Assembly: GCF_001641695.1 (NCBI RefSeq)
Contig: NZ_LSEF01000032.1
Span: 1 to 64,000 of the forward strand
Length of the DNA stretch: 64,000 nt
Direction of reading: 5' to 3'
DNA from: Bradyrhizobium neotropicale
Lineage (GTDB): Bacteria; Pseudomonadota; Alphaproteobacteria; Rhizobiales; Xanthobacteraceae
Shown: positions 1-9,746 of the stretch, piece after piece
How the letters are laid out: each line of letters opens with the position of its first letter
Position numbering within the stretch: the first letter of the stretch is position 1
Position numbers and translations under genes: made by a program
Notes under the pieces: generated by a model
What the model saw: only the letters and a program-made list of their open reading frames with translations
Databases searched by the model: none
What the model was told of the DNA's origin: nothing

Positions 1-35
1 TGTCCAGACCGAAGACATCGGTAACAGATCGTACC

Positions 36-105
36 TAAGACATAGGTGACAACCTCGTGCCGAGCGGGTTGCCGATTGGTTGCAAGGTCATTTACTCCAG
101 GTCGA
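36..105 (-). repeat. Fragment of an IS481-type element end
   Basis: This 70-base stretch matches bases 327-397, which lie inside the 3' end of the neighbouring transposase gene; for example both carry GGTTGCAAGGTC and an AGACATRGGTG motif. Read on the - strand it encodes the usual tail of this transposase family (residues like LQP-GNP-GTRL), then a stop inside the terminal repeat. Bases 12-51 show the doubled end motif GACAT-GGT-ACA separated by CGTACC. It is best read as the left end of a second, related copy whose body is missing. Bases 106-300 hold nothing recognisable. Confidence 0.6.
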
Positions 106-299
106 TCCCGCCGACGCGCAACGCATCCGATTTGGTGTGTTACGGCGAGACGCGTTCATGGCATGACCATTATTGCTCGGTCCGCGCTTTCGCCGTCAAC
201 CCCGCGCGGCAAAGGCCGCGCCCCTGCGGGCTTCGGGGGGGTGACGGCTCAGCGCGGCCAAGCAACTGGCCACCATGCCAAGAATGCAGGAAAGCGCGT

Positions 300-1590
300 C
301 TCGGTCAGAGCGCCGAGGCCGTACTTGAGACATGGGTGGCGGGCTTCGGGCCGAACGGGTTGTCGAGGGGTTGCAAGGTCTTTTGCTCGAGGTCGAAGTA
401 ACCGAGATCGTAATGCATGAAGCTGACGAGCCAAATGCCGTCGTCGACTTCCTTGATGCCGAGCTTCTGGCCGGCCAGCACGGTGGAGATGTTGATCTTC
501 TTGCGATGGAGGCAGAGGCGGCCGCAGGCGGTGATGACACCGTCGCGGTCGTGGAACGGATATGTGAGTTCCGGCAGACCATCGTAGCGGCGGGTTGAGG
601 CTGTGTAGAGCTCTCCGGGGCACTTCATGTCGAGCGCCTCGTGGGGACGTTCAGAATTGAACTCGCGGAGGAAGGCATCGAAGCGTGCCTGCTGCTGCAA
701 GCTGTTGAACCCCGGCGGCCGGGTGGCCTCCTTCTTCAGCGTGAGATGCATGCGCTCGTGACGGCCGTTCTGCTGCGGATGGCCCGGCTTGATGCGTTCG
801 ATCGCAATGCCGAGTCTGAGCCACCACACCGACAGCTTCGAGAGGTTGAACAGCGCGTTTGGACTGGCAAAGGGCACGCCATTGTCGGAGCGGATGGCAA
901 AGGGCAGACCGCGCTCGCGGAACAGCCGTTCAAAGGCAGTAATGGCAGGATCTTCCCGCGTGGAATCCAGCGCTTCACAGAGCAGCAGGAAGCGCGAGGC
1001 ATGGTCGGTGACGGTCAGCGGATAGCAGTATCGGCCATTGCCGAGCTTGAACTCGCCCTTGAAGTCGGCACACCACAGATCGTTGGCAAGCGTGCCCTGC
1101 GACAGCGGCGTGCCGTGCGCGCGGTGGCGCGGCACGCAGCCGCGCTTGACCAGGCCATGGCGGTCGAGGATCGCATGGATGGTGCTTTTGGCCGGCACCC
1201 GGACGTCGCCGTCGAGCCGTCGCACCAGGAGCTCGCGGATCTTGCGGGCGCCCCAGTGTGGCTTCTCGCCCTTCAGCCGAACGATCAGGGTCTCGACCTG
1301 CTGCGGGAGCTGGTTGGCGTAACGGATCGGCCGCCTGGAGCGGTCGCTTAACGCTTCAAGCCCGTGCTCCTTGTAACGATCGAAAATCTTGTAGCCAGTT
1401 TTGCGGGAGATGCCGAACTCCCGGCAGACCTCGGCCATGGCTTCTCCATCCAGAAGCCGGGCGACAAAGCGAAGGCGCTCTTCCATTACCGAACTCGCTT
1501 TCCACGGCATCCACACCTCCCGCAGAACAAAAGCGGAAAGTGTAACCCATGTGTCCGGTACGTTCTGTCACCTATGTCTCGGGCCGCTCA
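300..1590 (-). mobile_element. IS481-family insertion sequence
   Basis: The element holds one transposase gene on the - strand. The right terminal region (about 1541-1580) read in reverse complement has two copies of a GACAT-GGT-ACA motif around ACGTACC, the same arrangement as bases 12-51. The left end of this copy (about 300-345) is a degraded version: CGTACTTGAGACATGGGTG is recognisable but the outer repeat is blurred. The exact outer borders and target duplication cannot be fixed, because a second IS end lies just to the left. Confidence 0.75.
305..1510 (-). CDS. IS481-family transposase
   Basis: About 401 residues, normal length for the family. An N-terminal helix-turn-helix region (CREFGISRKTGYKIFDRY, about residues 30-50) is followed by a DDE integrase core: first Asp in WCADFKGEF, second in IRSDNGVPF, Glu in NGRHERMH. 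The start is set at MPWK, the usual N-terminus of this family, two codons inside the longest frame. The canonical C-terminal stop inside the terminal repeat seems lost, so the frame runs on for about a dozen residues. The core looks intact, so activity is possible, but the damaged left end argues against mobility. Confidence 0.9.
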   Translation of the reverse strand: MPWKASSVMEERLRFVARLLDGEAMAEVCREFGISRKTGYKIFDRYKEHGLEALSDRSRRPIRYANQLPQQVETLIVRLKGEKPHWGARKIRELLVRRLDGDVRVPAKSTIHAILDRHGLVKRGCVPRHRAHGTPLSQGTLANDLWCADFKGEFKLGNGRYCYPLTVTDHASRFLLLCEALDSTREDPAITAFERLFRERGLPFAIRSDNGVPFASPNALFNLSKLSVWWLRLGIAIERIKPGHPQQNGRHERMHLTLKKEATRPPGFNSLQQQARFDAFLREFNSERPHEALDMKCPGELYTASTRRYDGLPELTYPFHDRDGVITACGRLCLHRKKINISTVLAGQKLGIKEVDDGIWLVSFMHYDLGYFDLEQKTLQPLDNPFGPKPATHVSSTASAL

Positions 1591-1605
1591 GGATGCGCTC
1601 TTGAA

Positions 1606-1643
1606 GAGGCCCGGCAGCCTGAGGCTGCCGGGCCTCCTTCTCG
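1606..1643 (+). terminator. Strong hairpin with T-rich tail
   Basis: GAGGCCCGGCAGCCT (1606-1620) and AGGCTGCCGGGCCTC (1622-1636) are perfect 15-base arms around one central base, followed by CTTCTCGTTTT. This is a typical rightward intrinsic terminator. No rightward gene now ends here, so it probably closed a gene displaced by the insertion sequence. Confidence 0.7.
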
Positions 1644-1749
1644 TTTTGGAACTGAGCAAGCCGAGGGCCCTTGCGAAGTCGGCGGCGGGCTTTAAGTTGG
1701 TCGCGTATGAAAATTCGGCGAGCACAAGCCGATGTCGGGAGCGCTGCCC

Positions 1750-3018
1750 ATGTCCACCAGGCCTAAATTGCCGGAACGTTCGTCGCGGGCGACGGCAGGG
1801 CCCAGTGCACTGGATGGCCTGCTGGTCGTGGATTTCACGCGGGTGGTTGCCGGCCCGGCGTGCACGCAGACGCTCGGCGATTTCGGCGCGAACGTGATCA
1901 AGATCGAGAATCCGGATGGCGGCGACGACACGCGCGCCTATGAGCACGCCCAAATCGGGGGTGAAAGCGCAGCCTATCTCAGCTTGAACCGGAACAAGCG
2001 CGGTATCGCTCTCGATTTCGGTGTACCGGAGGCGCGCGAGGTCGCGCGCGATCTGATCCGCAAGGCGGATGTGGTTGTCGAGAATTTTTCAAGCGGGGTC
2101 ATGAAGAAGTTCGGCCTCGACTATGAGGCGGTCGCGCCGAGCAATCCACGACTGGTCTACTGCTCGATCTCGGCCTACGGACGCAGCGGACCGTTCGCCT
2201 CGCGTCCCGGTTTCGACCCCATCACGCAAGCGGAAAGCGGCTTCATGTCGCTCAACGGATTCGCGGACGGTCCCGCGGTTCGCACCGGACCGCCCATCGT
2301 GGACATGGCGACGGGCATGGCCGCATGCAATGCCATCCTGCTGGCCCTGCTTGCGCGGGAGAGGCTTGGCCGCGGGCAGCATGTCGAGGTCGCCCTGTTT
2401 GACATCGCCATGGCGATGACCGGCTTCTATGGCATGGCCTATTTGATTAACGGCCAGAACCCGGGACGGTTCGGCAATTCGCCGAACGGGTCTCCCACCG
2501 TTGGCGTCTATGAGGCATCCGACGGGCCGCTCTACATGGCCTGCGCCAACGACCGGCTGTATCGCCGCCTGGCGGTCGAGGTGCTGAACCGGCCCGATCT
2601 CATCTCCGATCCGCAATTCGCCACGCGGAAGGCGCGTTCCGAGAACAAGGAGCTCCTGCGCGCGGCCATTGCGGAGGTCTTTGCGAGCGACAGCCTCGAG
2701 AACTGGATGGCGAAGATGAAGCTCGCCAATATCCCGGTTGGCTATCTGCGGACCGTCGAGGAGGGGTTCAACGCTCCCGAAGCGCGCGAGCGTCATCGCT
2801 TGAGCCGGATTCCGCATCGTACGGCAGAATGGGTGCCCAACATCGAGCCGCCGATAGCCATGAGCTTGACGGCGGCGGTAGATCCGATTGCTGCACCGCT
2901 GTTGGGCGAGCATACGGAGGACGTCTTGCGTGATACGCTTGGCTATGATGAGCGCAGGATTGCGGAGTTGGTCGGGAAGGACGCTTTTGGCACGCGCAGG
3001 GTCCCGACGCCGGTCTGA
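1750..3018 (+). CDS. Family III (CaiB/BaiF) CoA-transferase
   Basis: About 422 residues, normal for formyl-CoA/succinyl-CoA-type family III transferases. These swap CoA between two carboxylic acids through an aspartyl-CoA thioester. Seen: the N-terminal VDFTRVVAGPACTQTLGDFG region, the VVENFSSGVMKKFGLDY stretch, and GPPIVDMATGM with the likely catalytic Asp near residue 185. The start at 1750 is preferred over an ATG at 1732 because GGGAG lies 8 bases upstream. It precedes a two-component monooxygenase on the same strand and may activate the acid that feeds this gene group. The substrate cannot be told from sequence. Confidence 0.85.
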   Translation: MSTRPKLPERSSRATAGPSALDGLLVVDFTRVVAGPACTQTLGDFGANVIKIENPDGGDDTRAYEHAQIGGESAAYLSLNRNKRGIALDFGVPEAREVARDLIRKADVVVENFSSGVMKKFGLDYEAVAPSNPRLVYCSISAYGRSGPFASRPGFDPITQAESGFMSLNGFADGPAVRTGPPIVDMATGMAACNAILLALLARERLGRGQHVEVALFDIAMAMTGFYGMAYLINGQNPGRFGNSPNGSPTVGVYEASDGPLYMACANDRLYRRLAVEVLNRPDLISDPQFATRKARSENKELLRAAIAEVFASDSLENWMAKMKLANIPVGYLRTVEEGFNAPEARERHRLSRIPHRTAEWVPNIEPPIAMSLTAAVDPIAAPLLGEHTEDVLRDTLGYDERRIAELVGKDAFGTRRVPTPV

Positions 3019-3127
3019 ACCGAACGCTTGGTCTGATTGGAGGTTGCGGTTTGCGTACCGTTAAGCTTGCGTTAGCTTGATTTGGCGAGGTTCCCGCCGC
3101 ATAACTATCTCGAAGCGAGGGACATGA

Positions 3128-4357
3128 ATGGCGCCTGGTCGAGAGCCGAGCACGGGCCAGCCTACAGGGCCGGACACCGATGAACGTGCCTATGCGGCAA
3201 TGATCGCAAGTGCCCGGGCGCTCCTGCCGCAATTGCGCGAGCGCGCAGCCCGGACGGAGGAGTTGCGGCACCTGCCGCCGGAGACCGAGCGGGATCTACA
3301 CGATGCGGGCCTGTTTCGGATGCTCCAGCCCAAGCGCATTGGCGGCGCCGAGCTTGATTATGTCGCCCTGATCGACTGCGCGGGCTTGCTCGGTCAGGCG
3401 GATGCATCGGTTGCCTGGAATCTCGCCAACCTGGCAAGCCACCATTGGATGCTCGGCATGTTCGAGCCCAAGGCGCAGGATCTGGTCTGGAGCAAGGATC
3501 CAGACACGCTGATTGCGTCGTCGTTCATCTTTCCCGCCGGCCGCGCCACGAAGGTCGAAGGTGGATACCGGCTGCACGGGAGCTGGCCGTTCTCCTCGGG
3601 CGTTGCCTCCTGTGCATGGAACATGCTGGCAAGCATCGTTTCGTCCGATGATGAGGCGGACGGCATCGAGTACCGGATCTTTTTGCTTCCCAAGAGTGAC
3701 TACAAGATCCTCGATACCTGGAATGTCGCCGGGCTGCGCGGCACTGGTTCATGCGACGTGGAAGTCAGGGATGCCTTCGTTCCCGATCACATGACGGTCG
3801 CCGTCGGCGACCTTGCCGGCGGTCGGACACCGGGAAGCAAAGTCAATCCCAATCCGCTCTACGCATTGCCGGTGTTCTCGCTATTTCCTTACGTCCTTTC
3901 CGGGGTTGCGCTTGGCAATGCGCAGGCGTGTCTCGACGACTATGTCGAAGTCGTCCGTCATCGCATTTCGACCTACAACCGCGCCAAGCTGAGCGACTTT
4001 CAGAGTACCCAGGTCAAGATTGCGGAAGCCTCTGCCAAGATCGACGCTGCGCGTTTGATCATGCGTTCGGCGTGCGCCGATGCCATGGAGGATGCGCGAC
4101 ATGGCCGTAATCCGGGTATGGCCATCAAGACCAGGTATCGGCGTGATGGCGCCTTCTCGGTCAATCTGTGCACCGACGCAGTCTCGATGTTGTTTGCGGC
4201 GAGCGGGGCGCGCGGCTTGTTCACGACGGGCGTCCTGCAGCGACAGTTCCGCGATGCTCACGCGATCAACTCTCACCTCGCGTTCAATTTCGATGCGGCC
4301 GGAACCAACTACGGACGTGTGGCGCTTGGCCTGCCATCCGAGAATCTCACGCTGTGA
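3128..4357 (+). CDS. Flavin-dependent monooxygenase, acyl-CoA dehydrogenase fold (HsaA/HpaB-like)
   Basis: The 409-residue protein has the acyl-CoA dehydrogenase fold, but the family resembles group D monooxygenases such as the HsaA and p-hydroxyphenylacetate hydroxylase oxygenase components. These take reduced FMN/FAD from a partner reductase and hydroxylate an aromatic ring. Supporting this, the next gene (9 bases downstream) is exactly such a reductase. Seen: RDLHDAGLFRMLQPKRIGG near the N-terminus, the GSWPFSSGVASCAW segment, and the C-terminal FAASGARGLFTTGVLQRQFRD helix region. An ordinary acyl-CoA dehydrogenase is the alternative; the paired reductase makes hydroxylation more likely. 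An imperfect inverted repeat AAGCT-N6-AGCTT lies at 3063-3078 ahead of it. Confidence 0.8.
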   Translation: MAPGREPSTGQPTGPDTDERAYAAMIASARALLPQLRERAARTEELRHLPPETERDLHDAGLFRMLQPKRIGGAELDYVALIDCAGLLGQADASVAWNLANLASHHWMLGMFEPKAQDLVWSKDPDTLIASSFIFPAGRATKVEGGYRLHGSWPFSSGVASCAWNMLASIVSSDDEADGIEYRIFLLPKSDYKILDTWNVAGLRGTGSCDVEVRDAFVPDHMTVAVGDLAGGRTPGSKVNPNPLYALPVFSLFPYVLSGVALGNAQACLDDYVEVVRHRISTYNRAKLSDFQSTQVKIAEASAKIDAARLIMRSACADAMEDARHGRNPGMAIKTRYRRDGAFSVNLCTDAVSMLFAASGARGLFTTGVLQRQFRDAHAINSHLAFNFDAAGTNYGRVALGLPSENLTL

Positions 4358-4366
4358 GGCCGGCCG

Positions 4367-4930
4367 ATGAATGATCTACCAAAGCAGCCGGCCGTACGCG
4401 ATCCCGCCAACGAATTCGCGAGCGACAGCTCGCCGATCGATCCTCGCGATTTTCGCAATGCGCTCGGCACCTATGCAACCGGCGTGACGATCATCACGGC
4501 CGCGGCGCCGGACGGCAAGCCTTACGGCCTGACGTGCAACTCGTTCGCCTCGGTCTCTCTGAATCCGCCGTTGGTCCTCTGGAGTCTCGTCGTCTATTCG
4601 TCGAGCCTGACCGTGTTTCAGAACGCCAGCCATTTTACCGTCAACGTGCTCGGTGCTTCGCAACAGGCGCTTGCCAACAAATTCGCCAAGTCCGCCGATA
4701 ACAAGTTCGCGGGCGTCGACTGGACGCCGGGCCTTGGCAACGCTCCGGTCCTCGCCGAAAGTATCGCGAACTTTCAATGCCGCTCCGTCAATCGCTACTA
4801 TGGCGGCGACCACGTGATCTTTCTCGGCGCTGTGGAGGCGTACGCCTATAATTCGAAAGAGCAGCTGCTCTTCGCGCGTGGGACGTATGGTCGATTCACC
4901 GCCGATCATGAACCCAAGAAGTCGTCATAA
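4367..4930 (+). CDS. Flavin reductase (HpaC/HsaB-like)
   Basis: A 187-residue flavin reductase-like domain protein that reduces free FMN or FAD with NAD(P)H and hands it to an oxygenase. The family signature runs from FRNALGTYATGVTIITA (about residues 30-46) through GLTCNSFASVSLNPPLVLWS and NVLGASQQ to the C-terminal HVIFLGAVEAY and YGRF. The first 25 residues are a non-conserved extension. It starts 9 bases after the oxygenase gene, so the two form one translationally linked two-component hydroxylase. Confidence 0.9.
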   Translation: MNDLPKQPAVRDPANEFASDSSPIDPRDFRNALGTYATGVTIITAAAPDGKPYGLTCNSFASVSLNPPLVLWSLVVYSSSLTVFQNASHFTVNVLGASQQALANKFAKSADNKFAGVDWTPGLGNAPVLAESIANFQCRSVNRYYGGDHVIFLGAVEAYAYNSKEQLLFARGTYGRFTADHEPKKSS

Positions 4931-4956
4931 GGCGCTTCAATGGCATGCTCGTCGGC

Positions 4957-5865
4957 TCAGCGATTGGCTGCGGACAGCTTGTAGATCTCGATGGCGTCGG
5001 CCTCCGCGCCACGCGCGGCCTTGGCCAGCCTGAAAAGCTGCCCGGCGAGCGTAGCCATCGGCACCGGCGTTGATGTTGCCTGCGCGACGTCAGCGATCGT
5101 ATCGAGGTCCTTGAGCATCGTCGCGATGTGGCCCAGCGGTGGCGAGTGGATTTCCTGGACCATCCGCGGCACGAAAATCTGCAGCGGGATCGAATCCGCA
5201 AAGCCGCCGGCGAGGGCTTCGGGCAACCGGTTTGCGTCAATTCCCGCGTTCACGGCAAGGCGCGTCGCCTCGGCGAGAACGGCCATCGCGCATCCGACGA
5301 TTACCTGATTGCAGAGTTTCGTGGTCTGGCCTGCCCCGATCGGGCCCATGTGGGTGAACCTGCGTGCCATCGCCAGCACATAGGGCCGCGCCCTCTCGAT
5401 GTCGTCTGCTTCTCCGCCGGCCATGATCGCGAGCGTTCCTTCCTCCGCGCCCTTGGTGCCGCCTGACACCGGCGCATCGATCCAGCCCGCGCCGTTCGCG
5501 GCTTTCAACCGGCTGGCCAGGTCGCGTGCGGAATCCGGATGGATCGAGGAGAAGTCGACCACGAGCTTTCCGGCGCCGGGTGCCGCTGCAAGGCCCTCGG
5601 GACCGAAGATCACCTCTTCCACGGCGGCGGCATCCGTCAGGCACGTGAAGACGATGCCCGCGGTTGCCAAGACGTCGCGCGGCGCGGCCGCTCGTTTGGC
5701 GCCGGCCTCGATCAGCGGAGCGAGCTTGCCATGTGAGCGGTTCCAGACGGTGACCTCATAACCGGCATTGAGCAGGCGGCGGGTCATGGGTGTCCCCATC
5801 AGTCCGAGGCCGATGTAGCCGAGCCTCTCGACGCTCTGCGGGTTTGTTCTGCTTGATTCAGCCAT
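4957..5865 (-). CDS. NAD(P)-dependent beta-hydroxyacid dehydrogenase (3-hydroxyisobutyrate dehydrogenase family)
   Basis: 302 residues. The N-terminal Rossmann motif GYIGLGLMGTPMTRRLLNAG is followed by the substrate motif APVSGGTKGAEEGTLAIMAG and the catalytic-lysine segment GAGQTTKLCNQ, all diagnostic for the 3-hydroxyisobutyrate/tartronate-semialdehyde reductase family. It would interconvert a beta-hydroxyacid and its semialdehyde, or reduce an imine in the related imine-reductase branch. It is the only - strand gene between the monooxygenase pair and the importer operon, and is divergent from the latter. The substrate is unknown. Confidence 0.88.
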   Translation of the reverse strand: MAESSRTNPQSVERLGYIGLGLMGTPMTRRLLNAGYEVTVWNRSHGKLAPLIEAGAKRAAAPRDVLATAGIVFTCLTDAAAVEEVIFGPEGLAAAPGAGKLVVDFSSIHPDSARDLASRLKAANGAGWIDAPVSGGTKGAEEGTLAIMAGGEADDIERARPYVLAMARRFTHMGPIGAGQTTKLCNQVIVGCAMAVLAEATRLAVNAGIDANRLPEALAGGFADSIPLQIFVPRMVQEIHSPPLGHIATMLKDLDTIADVAQATSTPVPMATLAGQLFRLAKAARGAEADAIEIYKLSAANR

Positions 5866-6021
5866 TGGTTGCTCCTTCTATCGCAGCGGCACCATACATC
5901 GCATATGTTGACGCGAAAGCGGGGCGGCTTGCATGGCTTGCCTGGGTGTTTGAACCATGAAACATTTGGGGCGGTCGGGTTGGGTGGCGCCAGTCGGCGC
6001 CGAAGCAGCGGAGTGGGCACG

Positions 6022-7002
6022 ATGCGAACCGTTTCGAGGTGGATCCTGGCATTGGGGGCCGCCGCCGTGGTGGCGGGCGCAAGCCCCTCGCGGGCGCAGC
6101 AGACGATCCGTGTCGGCTGGACGATCCCGGCGGAGGAGTCCAAATACTGGATGATGCGCCGCCCGGCCGAATTTCCCGATATCGGCAAGACCTACAATAT
6201 CGAATGGACCCAATTCCAGGGCACCGCGCCGATGACGCAGGCGCTCGCGGCCGGCGCGCTGGATTGCGCGACGCAGGCGCCGCTGTCGCTCGCCAATGGC
6301 GTGGTCGGTGGCAATCTCAAGGCCTACATCGTGGCCCAGCACGTCTTCGAAAAGCCCGGCGGCTTCTCGGTGTACTGGGCGGTCATGGACGACTCGCCAA
6401 TCAAGACGATTGCCGATCTCAAGGGTAAGACGGTCGGAATCTCCGTGATCGGGGGCGGCACGCAGGGGCCGTTCAATCTGCTCTTGAAGCAGAACGGCGT
6501 CGACCCGGCGAAGGACATCAAGCTGGTCGAAGTCGGTTTTGCCGTCTCCGAGGATGCGCTGCGCCAGGGCCGTGTCGATGCAGTCAACATGAACCAGCCG
6601 TTCGCCGCGCGTGCGGAGGCGAAGGGTGGCACCCGAAAGCTGTTCTCGCTGTCTCAGGCTATGCCGAACATCGTGCACATCCTGGAGGCCTGCCGCGCCG
6701 ATTTCGTCGACAAGAACCCGGAACTGGTGAAGGCCTATGTGCGCGATATCACCTCGGGCATGAAGAAGGCGCTCGCAAACCGTGAAGAGACGCTGAAGGT
6801 GGTCTCGGAGGTTCTGAAAGCGCCCGTTCCGGTGCTCGACACCTATCTGCTCAAGGACAATGATTTCGGCCGTGACCCCGGCGCTGCACCGAACTTTCCC
6901 GCTATCCAGAAGATGCTGGACATCTACGCCGACACGGGAATGCTGCCGAAGCTGGATGTCGCGCAGTTCAAGCACCCGACGATCGTCGCGCCGCTGCAAT
7001 AG
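6022..7002 (+). CDS. NitT/TauT-type ABC importer, periplasmic binding protein
   Basis: About 326 residues starting at the MRTVSRW methionine; longer upstream frames lack signal-peptide character. The N-terminus is a clear signal peptide ending near ASPSRA before QQTIRVGW. The rest is an SsuA/NMT1-like solute-binding fold: [35 protein letters not shown], and [15 protein letters not shown] in the second lobe. This family binds small organic anions such as nitrate, sulfonates or aromatic and heterocyclic acids. The ATPase and two permeases follow in the same operon, separated from it by the IlvD-type gene. Confidence 0.85.
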   Translation: MRTVSRWILALGAAAVVAGASPSRAQQTIRVGWTIPAEESKYWMMRRPAEFPDIGKTYNIEWTQFQGTAPMTQALAAGALDCATQAPLSLANGVVGGNLKAYIVAQHVFEKPGGFSVYWAVMDDSPIKTIADLKGKTVGISVIGGGTQGPFNLLLKQNGVDPAKDIKLVEVGFAVSEDALRQGRVDAVNMNQPFAARAEAKGGTRKLFSLSQAMPNIVHILEACRADFVDKNPELVKAYVRDITSGMKKALANREETLKVVSEVLKAPVPVLDTYLLKDNDFGRDPGAAPNFPAIQKMLDIYADTGMLPKLDVAQFKHPTIVAPLQ

Positions 7003-7078
7003 GCGATCAGGCTGTTCGTTGATCAAGGAGATCGCGACGTCCGGCATATCCGGGACGTCGCATGAAGACGATGCACGT

Positions 7079-8773
7079 ATGAAGAAATTGCGATCACGGG
7101 TCACGAGAGAAGGTTTGGACCGAGCGCCACATCGTGCGTTCATGCGCGCGATGGGTCTGGACGATGCAGCTCTCGCCAAGCCGATGGTGGGCGTCGTCAG
7201 CATGAAGGGCGAGCAGACGCCCTGCAACATGACCCACGATTTCCAGGTGGATGCGGCCAAGGCCGGAATCGAGGAAAGCGGCGGCACACCGCGCGAGTTC
7301 TCGACCGTCTCCGTCTCCGACGGCATCAGCATGAATCACGAGGGGATGAAGTTCTCCCTGTTTTCGCGTGAGTTGATCGCGGACTCGATCGAGGCCGTCG
7401 TCCAAGGCCTCGCTTACGACGCTCTGATCGGTTTTGGTGGCTGCGACAAGACGCTTCCTGGCGTGATGATGGGAATGGTTCGTTGCAACGTGCCATCCAT
7501 CTTCATCTATGGCGGCAGTGCGCTGCCGGGCCGTCTGGACGGCCGGATGCTGACGGTGCTGGACTCTTATGAAGCCGTCGGCAGCTTCATGACAGGGGAG
7601 ATCGACGCGGTCACGCTCGAGCGGATCGAGCGCGCCTGCCTGCCGACCATCGGTGCCTGCGCTGGCCAGTTCACTGCGAACACCATGGGGATGGTGTCGG
7701 AGGCGATGGGCCTCACCATTCCCAATGTCTCGATGGTGCCCGGCGTCTACGCCGAACGCGCCCAGATATGCCGACGTGCCGGCCGGCTGGTGATGGAGAT
7801 GCTGGAATGTGGCGGGCCACTGCCGCGCGACATCGTGACGCGGAAAGCGCTGGAGAACGGCGCCGCGATCGTCGCGGCAACTGGCGGCTCGACCAATGCC
7901 GCTTTGCACTTGCCAGCGATCGCGAATGAAGCCGGCATCTCGTTCACGATCGACGACGTCGGGGAGGTTTTTGCCAGGACGCCGCTGATCGGAAATCTGC
8001 GGCCCGGGGGCACGTATACGGCGAAGGACGTATACGACATCGGTGGCGCGGCTGTCGTGATCCGAGAGTTGATTCACAGCGGGCACATCGATGGGAGCTG
8101 CCTGACCGTCACTGGGCGCACGCTCGCCGAAGAATACGGCGCAGCCAACGCGCCGGATGGAGAGGTTGTCTATCCAACCCGCGCGCCGATCATGCCCGAT
8201 GGGGGCGTGGCGGTGTTGAAGGGGAACCTCTGTCCGGACGGCGCGGTGATCAAGGTCGCCGGTCTGAAGAGCCAGTGCTTCGAAGGCGTGGCGCGCGTCT
8301 TCGAGGACGAAGAGTCCTGCGTCGAAGCCGTTCGCAACCGCAGCTACAAGGCCGGCGAGGTTCTGGTGATCCGCAATGAAGGGCCGGTCGGCGGTCCCGG
8401 CATGCGCGAGATGCTCGGCGTCACCGCGCTGATCTATGGCCAGGGCATGGGCGAAAAGGTCGCGCTGATCACGGATGGGCGGTTTTCCGGTGCGACCCGC
8501 GGCATGTGTATCGGCTATGTGTCTCCGGAAGCGTTCGTGGGCGGCCCGCTGGCGCTCGTGCGCGACGGCGACAGGATCCGGATCGACGCGGCCGGCCGCC
8601 GCATGGACTTGCTGGTCGACGAGCCGGAACTTGCGACACGACGACGGGATTGGAAACCGCGGCCGCCACGACATCGTGCCGGAGCGCTCGCGAAATACGC
8701 GCGGCTGGTTGGCCAAGCGCCCGGCGGAGCCGTCACGCATGAGGGCCCGGCGGAATGGCCCTGGTTCGAATGA
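7079..8773 (+). CDS. ilvD: IlvD/Edd-family dehydratase (dihydroxy-acid dehydratase-like)
   Basis: 564 residues, standard length. Three cysteines expected to bind the Fe-S cluster are present: C49 (EQTPCNMTH), C122 ([11 protein letters not shown]) and C194 ([15 protein letters not shown]), with [14 protein letters not shown] [12 protein letters not shown] near residue 465. The family dehydrates 2,3-dihydroxy acids; IlvD serves branched-chain amino acid synthesis, but relatives act on sugar acids. It lies between the binding protein and the ATPase of an importer, so a catabolic role on the imported compound or its product is at least as likely as valine/isoleucine synthesis. The start is the in-frame ATG at 7079. 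Confidence 0.85.
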   Translation: MKKLRSRVTREGLDRAPHRAFMRAMGLDDAALAKPMVGVVSMKGEQTPCNMTHDFQVDAAKAGIEESGGTPREFSTVSVSDGISMNHEGMKFSLFSRELIADSIEAVVQGLAYDALIGFGGCDKTLPGVMMGMVRCNVPSIFIYGGSALPGRLDGRMLTVLDSYEAVGSFMTGEIDAVTLERIERACLPTIGACAGQFTANTMGMVSEAMGLTIPNVSMVPGVYAERAQICRRAGRLVMEMLECGGPLPRDIVTRKALENGAAIVAATGGSTNAALHLPAIANEAGISFTIDDVGEVFARTPLIGNLRPGGTYTAKDVYDIGGAAVVIRELIHSGHIDGSCLTVTGRTLAEEYGAANAPDGEVVYPTRAPIMPDGGVAVLKGNLCPDGAVIKVAGLKSQCFEGVARVFEDEESCVEAVRNRSYKAGEVLVIRNEGPVGGPGMREMLGVTALIYGQGMGEKVALITDGRFSGATRGMCIGYVSPEAFVGGPLALVRDGDRIRIDAAGRRMDLLVDEPELATRRRDWKPRPPRHRAGALAKYARLVGQAPGGAVTHEGPAEWPWFE

Positions 8774-8900
8774 CTCGTCGCGGCTCGCGTGAAAACGGCG
8801 CGCCGCTTGGCAGGTTTCTTGCTAAGCTCGTGCCGCTGATGGAGAACATTCAGCAGGTCGGTCGCGCGATAGTCGCACACGGGTGAGGCGAGAGACGGAA

Positions 8901-9746
8901 ATGAAGGTGACGCCTTCGAGATCAAGCGAAATGGCGGAGCCCGTGGCGACACGAAAGCCGGCTTCCTCGATCATCGAGATCGAGCATGTCTCGCAGATAT
9001 TCCAGACGTCGGCGCGCAAGGATCATCAGGCCCTATCGGACATCTCCCTGACGATCGAAGAGGGAGCCTTCGTCTCCATCCTTGGTCCGTCCGGCTGTGG
9101 CAAGTCGACGCTGCTCTACATCGTCGGAGGCTTCGTCAGTCCAACCGGTGGCGCGGCGAAGATGAAGGGGAAGACGATCGCCGGGCCAGGCCCGGATCGA
9201 GGACCGGTGTTTCAGGAATTTGCGCTGTTTCCTTGGAAGACCGTGCTGGGCAATGTGACGTACGGGCCGCGTCAGCAAGGTATGTCGGCTAGCGAGGCGG
9301 ACGCGCAGAGCCGGGCCCTTATCGAAATGGTCGGTCTCAAGGGTTACGAGAGCTTCTATCCCAAGGAGCTGTCCGGCGGCATGAAGCAGCGCGTCGCGCT
9401 GGCCCGAACGCTTGCCTATCATCCCGAAGTCCTGCTGATGGACGAGCCTTTCGGCGCGCTCGACGCCCATACCCGGACACGCCTGCAGAACGATCTTCTG
9501 AACATCTGGGAACGTGATCGCAAGACCGTGCTGTTCGTGACTCACTCGGTCGACGAAGCCGTCTTCCTCTCAGACAAGGTCGTGATGATGTCGAAGTCTC
9601 CCGGCCGCATTCGGCAGGTCATCGACATCGATCTGCCAAGGCCGCGTCGCCGCAACGAGCTGCTGCTTGATCCGCGTTACCAGAAATACGTCGTCGATAT
9701 CGAGCGCATGTTCGACGAGAGCGACGAAGTCGGGTCTCGCTCATGA
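8901..9746 (+). CDS. NitT/TauT-type ABC importer, ATP-binding protein
   Basis: About 281 residues with Walker A GPSGCGKST (near residues 63-71), Q-loop in VFQEFALFPW, signature LSGGMKQRVALART (near 156) and Walker B VLLMDEPFGALD followed by the H-loop FVTHSVDEAVFLSD. The family is SsuB/TauB. The ATG at 8901 is preferred to a GTG at 8883 because a purine-rich AGAGACGGAA precedes it. It overlaps the first permease gene by 4 bases (ATGA), showing coupled translation. Confidence 0.92.
   Translation: MKVTPSRSSEMAEPVATRKPASSIIEIEHVSQIFQTSARKDHQALSDISLTIEEGAFVSILGPSGCGKSTLLYIVGGFVSPTGGAAKMKGKTIAGPGPDRGPVFQEFALFPWKTVLGNVTYGPRQQGMSASEADAQSRALIEMVGLKGYESFYPKELSGGMKQRVALARTLAYHPEVLLMDEPFGALDAHTRTRLQNDLLNIWERDRKTVLFVTHSVDEAVFLSDKVVMMSKSPGRIRQVIDIDLPRPRRRNELLLDPRYQKYVVDIERMFDESDEVGSRS

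Noticed and set aside
5878..8740. Antisense frames across the binding protein and dehydratase genes
   Set aside because: Same shadow effect; the + strand proteins have signal peptide and Fe-S motifs.
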